In this document: positions 31,263 to 33,390 of the stretch, piece after piece
How positions within the stretch are numbered: the first letter of the stretch is position 1
How the letters are laid out: each line of letters starts with the position of its first letter
Assembly (NCBI RefSeq): GCF_000828085.3
Contig: NZ_JXCA02000024.1
Location: 203,612-237,001 of the forward strand
Direction: 5' to 3'
From: Scytonema tolypothrichoides VB-61278
GTDB taxonomy: Bacteria > Cyanobacteriota > Cyanobacteriia > Cyanobacteriales > Nostocaceae
DNA: 33,390 nucleotides
Notes under the pieces: model-generated
The model's database searches: none
What the model saw: the letters and a program-made list of their open reading frames with translations, nothing else
Told to the model about the DNA's origin: nothing
Translations under genes and position numbers: made by a program

Positions 31263-31811
31263 TTATAGTCCCATCCGCAATTCAGCTAAACGCTGACGTG
31301 CCTTGGCGTCGATAGAATTAGCTAAAAACCTTGTGTTAGAATGTTTTCGTACCTTAGATTTTTGCCGCACCCGACAAACAGTGGCTTGTACCTCATAACA
31401 CAGTTGCTGTGCTGACATCCATTCAGCCCCGTACCCCTGTACCATCAACTGCTGTGCGCGGTCTGATGTAGCAACAATCATGCGAGAAATAAGAGACTGG
31501 GCTAATGAGGAGCGTAAAGATGCAGAAACTTTTTCAATGTAAGTGTCTGCTGTCTGCCCAAAGTCTGTATAATGAACCGATAGAAGCTCTGTGATAGTTT
31601 CTCTGTTGCTACAGCTGTTTTGATATTGAGCGTCGAATACAATTTGAGTCTCATAACCTTGAAACGCACTGTAGCTAGTCAAAGCTTCGATTAATTCGCA
31701 ACGCGCTGCCTCTAATCCAGCAGTGTCACGAGTTCTTTTCAAGCAAGACCAAGCGCCTATGATATTGTAGCCGTCCACAAGCAAAACGGCTCGGGGTAAG
31801 GAAGAGAGCAT
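31263..31811 (-). CDS. NYN-domain (YacP/Rae1-like) endoribonuclease
   Basis: A 182-residue protein. N-terminal VLLVDGYNIIGAW (9-21) carries the first conserved acidic residue of the NYN/PIN-like fold. Further acidic positions are in QIVFDAQYQ (near residue 60), TADTYIEKV (near 89) and MIVATSDRAQQ (near 112). The C-terminal region is basic and helical. Relatives such as Rae1 of Bacillus cut mRNA on the ribosome; the target here is not known. ATG 31811 gives the usual length. It is transcribed on its own from a region with an 8-bp palindrome 70 bp upstream. Confidence 0.85.
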   Translation of the reverse strand: MLSSLPRAVLLVDGYNIIGAWSCLKRTRDTAGLEAARCELIEALTSYSAFQGYETQIVFDAQYQNSCSNRETITELLSVHYTDFGQTADTYIEKVSASLRSSLAQSLISRMIVATSDRAQQLMVQGYGAEWMSAQQLCYEVQATVCRVRQKSKVRKHSNTRFLANSIDAKARQRLAELRMGL

Positions 31812-31880
31812 GGTTTTGGGTCACAATTTTCTAGAGTTAACAAAATTCATTCATAAAATTCATAGTAATTGAAGCATGGG

Positions 31881-31899
31881 TTGTAACACTATGTTACAA
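31881..31899. promoter_or_regulatory. Palindrome TTGTAACA-CTA-TGTTACAA
   Basis: Perfect 8-bp dyad, 70 bp upstream of the NYN gene start. Possible operator; an RNA hairpin is the alternative. Confidence 0.4.
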
Positions 31900-31996
31900 A
31901 AAGAAAAATGTATATAGGGGTGTAGAGAAAAATCGATGGAAAATATGCCCTATGGGCATGCAAGGCAAACGAAATTTCCCCTACACCCTTGTCTCC

Positions 31997-32680
31997 TTAA
32001 GTCTCAGGAGTTTCGTCGTGCAATTCCATCAGCCGTCGTTTCAGGCGCTGCGGTTCACCCTGATCCAATAAAGAACCCCTTTCTAGCAGCAAAGCGCCGT
32101 CACAGTAATTTAACTCGTCTAAGCGGTGGGTAACCCACAGGGCTGTGATACCACGATTTTTGACTAAGCGGCGGACACTAGCTACGAGTTCCAATTGGCT
32201 ATCTGGATCAAGCAAAGCAGTTGGTTCATCTAACAATAGGACTTCACAGCGACGGGCTAAAGCGCCGGCGATCGCCACTCGTTGTTTCTGTCCACCACTC
32301 AAAGCATAAATAGGACGTTTTTGCAGTGAGAGTAAATTGACTGCTTCGAGTGCCTCTTCAACGCGAGTTCTGACAGCAGCAGGTGGGAGTTTTTCTTCCA
32401 CCAGCCCAAAAGCCACATCAGCACCAACTGTTGGCATGACGAGTTGATGATCAGGATTTTGGAAGACAAAGCCCACAGTAGGTGAAAGTTGAATGTCCCC
32501 AGATTTCGGGGTTAATAGCCCTGCAAGCAGTCTGAGTAAGGTGGATTTACCACTGCCATTTGTACCCAAGAGCATCCAAAATTCACCCTTGGGTACTTCC
32601 AGAGAGCAAGACTTAATCACACTTTCTCCGGATGACCAGCTAAAGTTTAAATTCTTAACTTCTATCCCTAGTTCCGCCAT
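31997..32680 (-). CDS. ABC transporter ATP-binding protein (ECF/CbiO type)
   Basis: A 227-residue ATPase. Walker A GTNGSGKST (39-47), Q-loop FVFQNPDHQL (typical of EcfA/CbiO ATPases), signature LSGGQKQRVAIAGAL (about 129), Walker B VLLLDEPTALLD and H-loop VTHRLDEL. All catalytic residues are present. ECF-type ATPases power uptake of vitamins or metal ions with membrane EcfT and S partners; none is adjacent here, so substrate and partners are unknown. The gene lies 18 bp after the 91-residue protein gene in the same direction and is probably co-transcribed with it. Confidence 0.88.
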   Translation of the reverse strand: MAELGIEVKNLNFSWSSGESVIKSCSLEVPKGEFWMLLGTNGSGKSTLLRLLAGLLTPKSGDIQLSPTVGFVFQNPDHQLVMPTVGADVAFGLVEEKLPPAAVRTRVEEALEAVNLLSLQKRPIYALSGGQKQRVAIAGALARRCEVLLLDEPTALLDPDSQLELVASVRRLVKNRGITALWVTHRLDELNYCDGALLLERGSLLDQGEPQRLKRRLMELHDETPET

Positions 32681-32698
32681 GAGTATACCACTAGCCGA

Positions 32699-32974
32699 TT
32701 ACTCAGCTGCTATAGCGAAGAAACCAGGTGGTCTGCCAGTTCCACCACCAGCAGCACCATCTTTCTGAGTCAACTGAACTCCAGAAATTTCACTAGCACG
32801 GACGGCGATTTTCTTTTCTGTCTTCCCCTCGCTTGTGAGTTCCACAATATCAGGGCTGCCAGTTTGCATAGCCGCCACAATCAGCTGATACACTGCCTCC
32901 GCATCCTCAGATGTTTTACGTTCTATAGATATGGGGAAAGCTGTGTTCTTTACGGTTAAGTCGATACTAAACAT
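32699..32974 (-). CDS. Conserved small cyanobacterial protein
   Basis: A 91-residue protein. The N-terminal 65 residues alternate beta and helix (MFSIDLTVKNTAFPISIERK, SEDAEAVYQLIVAAMQTG, DIVELTSEGKTEKKIAVRAS), and the tail is Gly/Pro-rich (DGAAGGGTGRPPGFFAIAAE). No catalytic motif or signal is seen. It is divergent from psbD and 18 bp upstream of the ABC ATPase gene, forming a likely two-gene unit. Function unknown. Confidence 0.7.
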   Translation of the reverse strand: MFSIDLTVKNTAFPISIERKTSEDAEAVYQLIVAAMQTGSPDIVELTSEGKTEKKIAVRASEISGVQLTQKDGAAGGGTGRPPGFFAIAAE

Positions 32975-33154
32975 TTCGCTTCAATGAAATTAAGGTGCAG
33001 GACTCATTTTAACGTTAGCTTGCGTGGAGCGAGTTTGAGGAGGTGACTGACGGGAAAAGTTAAGTTTCGGTTAAAAAAATGAAAAAAACACTAGAAAAAT
33101 CTGAGAACTTTATATACAATTTGATTAGAGTTGGTAAAAAATTGTAAACTACGA

Positions 33155-33183
33155 TTGACAACTCAATTAACTCTCTGTTTTAA
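33155..33183 (+). promoter_or_regulatory. Possible psbD promoter
   Basis: TTGACA at 33155-33160, 17-bp spacer, TTTTAA at 33178-33183. This would give an about 65-70 base leader. Other AT-rich boxes upstream (TTTATATACAAT at 33110-33121) are possible alternatives. Confidence 0.45.
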
Positions 33184-33256
33184 GAAGGCTGTCAAATGCC
33201 CATCTTAGAACCGGCAGAGGAAACCCGCAATAATAAGATTTTGGAGATTCGTTGTA

Positions 33257-33390
33257 ATGACCATTGCAGTAGGACGCGCCCCGGCAAGACGGGGGTGGTT
33301 TGACGTTCTCGACGACTGGTTAAAGCGAGACCGTTTCGTATTCGTAGGTTGGTCAGGGATACTGTTGTTCCCCTGCGCCTTCCTAGCACT
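33257..33390 (+). CDS. psbD: Photosystem II D2 protein, N-terminal part (cut by window end)
   Basis: ATG 33257, with GGAG 10 bp upstream, reads [20 protein letters not shown], then [20 protein letters not shown]. This is the invariant N-terminus of D2, the reaction-centre subunit that with D1 binds P680, pheophytin and quinone QA in the thylakoid membrane. The first transmembrane helix begins at FVFVGWSG. The rest (about 308 residues) lies beyond the window. psbD often overlaps psbC downstream. A short upstream reading frame (33196-33303) overlaps the start. Confidence 0.97.
   Translation, partial: MTIAVGRAPARRGWFDVLDDWLKRDRFVFVGWSGILLFPCAFLA

Noticed and set aside
33192-33389. 65-codon minus-strand frame
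   Set aside because: Opposite strand of psbD; no independent support.

Overview
This window comes from a filamentous, probably Nostocales-type, cyanobacterium. It ends in the start of psbD (photosystem II D2). It carries about a dozen copies of the HIP1 octamer GCGATCGC, and heptamer-type GTTCACT/GGTCACT tandem arrays. It also has multigene families typical of this group: WD40/STAND proteins, double-transmembrane Ser/Thr kinases, TerB, ComB and an IS200/IS605-type TnpB. Identification rests on recognising protein motifs and DNA patterns by eye; no database search was run.

Layout. 1-1900: the end of a WD40-repeat gene, translationally coupled to a P-loop STAND-type ATPase, then a decaying DUF433/DUF5615 toxin-antitoxin pair. 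1913-3940: a two-RCK, two-helix potassium-channel-like protein. 3949-4193: a heptamer repeat array abutting a tandem pair of membrane Ser/Thr kinases (minus strand, 4194-6905). 7524-12243: a SAM methyltransferase, an FAD oxidoreductase, a small membrane protein and a two-gene unit (SRPBCC plus DUF924). This stretch is flanked by two inverted copies of a 33-bp repeat. 12680-14035: a TnpB-only transposable element with a likely omega RNA at its right end. 14229-18150: a BaiN/HI0933 flavoprotein, a trpB fragment, other gene debris, a TerB-like protein and comB. 18565-19823: a BlaI-type repressor with an M56 metalloprotease. 19988-21704: a heptose-1-phosphate adenylyltransferase, a collapsed GNAT gene and a Thr/Pro-rich secreted protein. 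21740-22750: palindromic repeats and the glpK leader. 22751-29231: glpK, a DUF3500 protein, an AraC regulator, tRNA-Asn, a galT pseudogene and an MFS transporter. 29253-31250: a mobile-element graveyard (MITE-like repeat, transposase remnant, IS607 recombinase remnant, truncated M24 peptidase). 31263-33390: a NYN/YacP ribonuclease, an ECF-type ABC ATPase, a small conserved protein and psbD.

How genes act together. The clearest functional pairs are WD40 with ATPase, toxin with antitoxin (now broken), kinase with kinase, SRPBCC with DUF924, and BlaI with M56 peptidase. Most other genes look monocistronic. The most striking overall trait is erosion. At least seven recognisable gene fragments (DUF433, trpB, GNAT, galT, transposase, M24, IS607 TnpA) occur in 33 kb, several next to small dispersed palindromic repeats. 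No convincingly new multi-gene system stands out. The best leads are the repeat-disrupted toxin-antitoxin locus, the channel-like protein with an altered pore motif, the TnpB/omega-RNA element, the repeat-extended kinase C-terminus and the symmetric lac-like operator before glpK.
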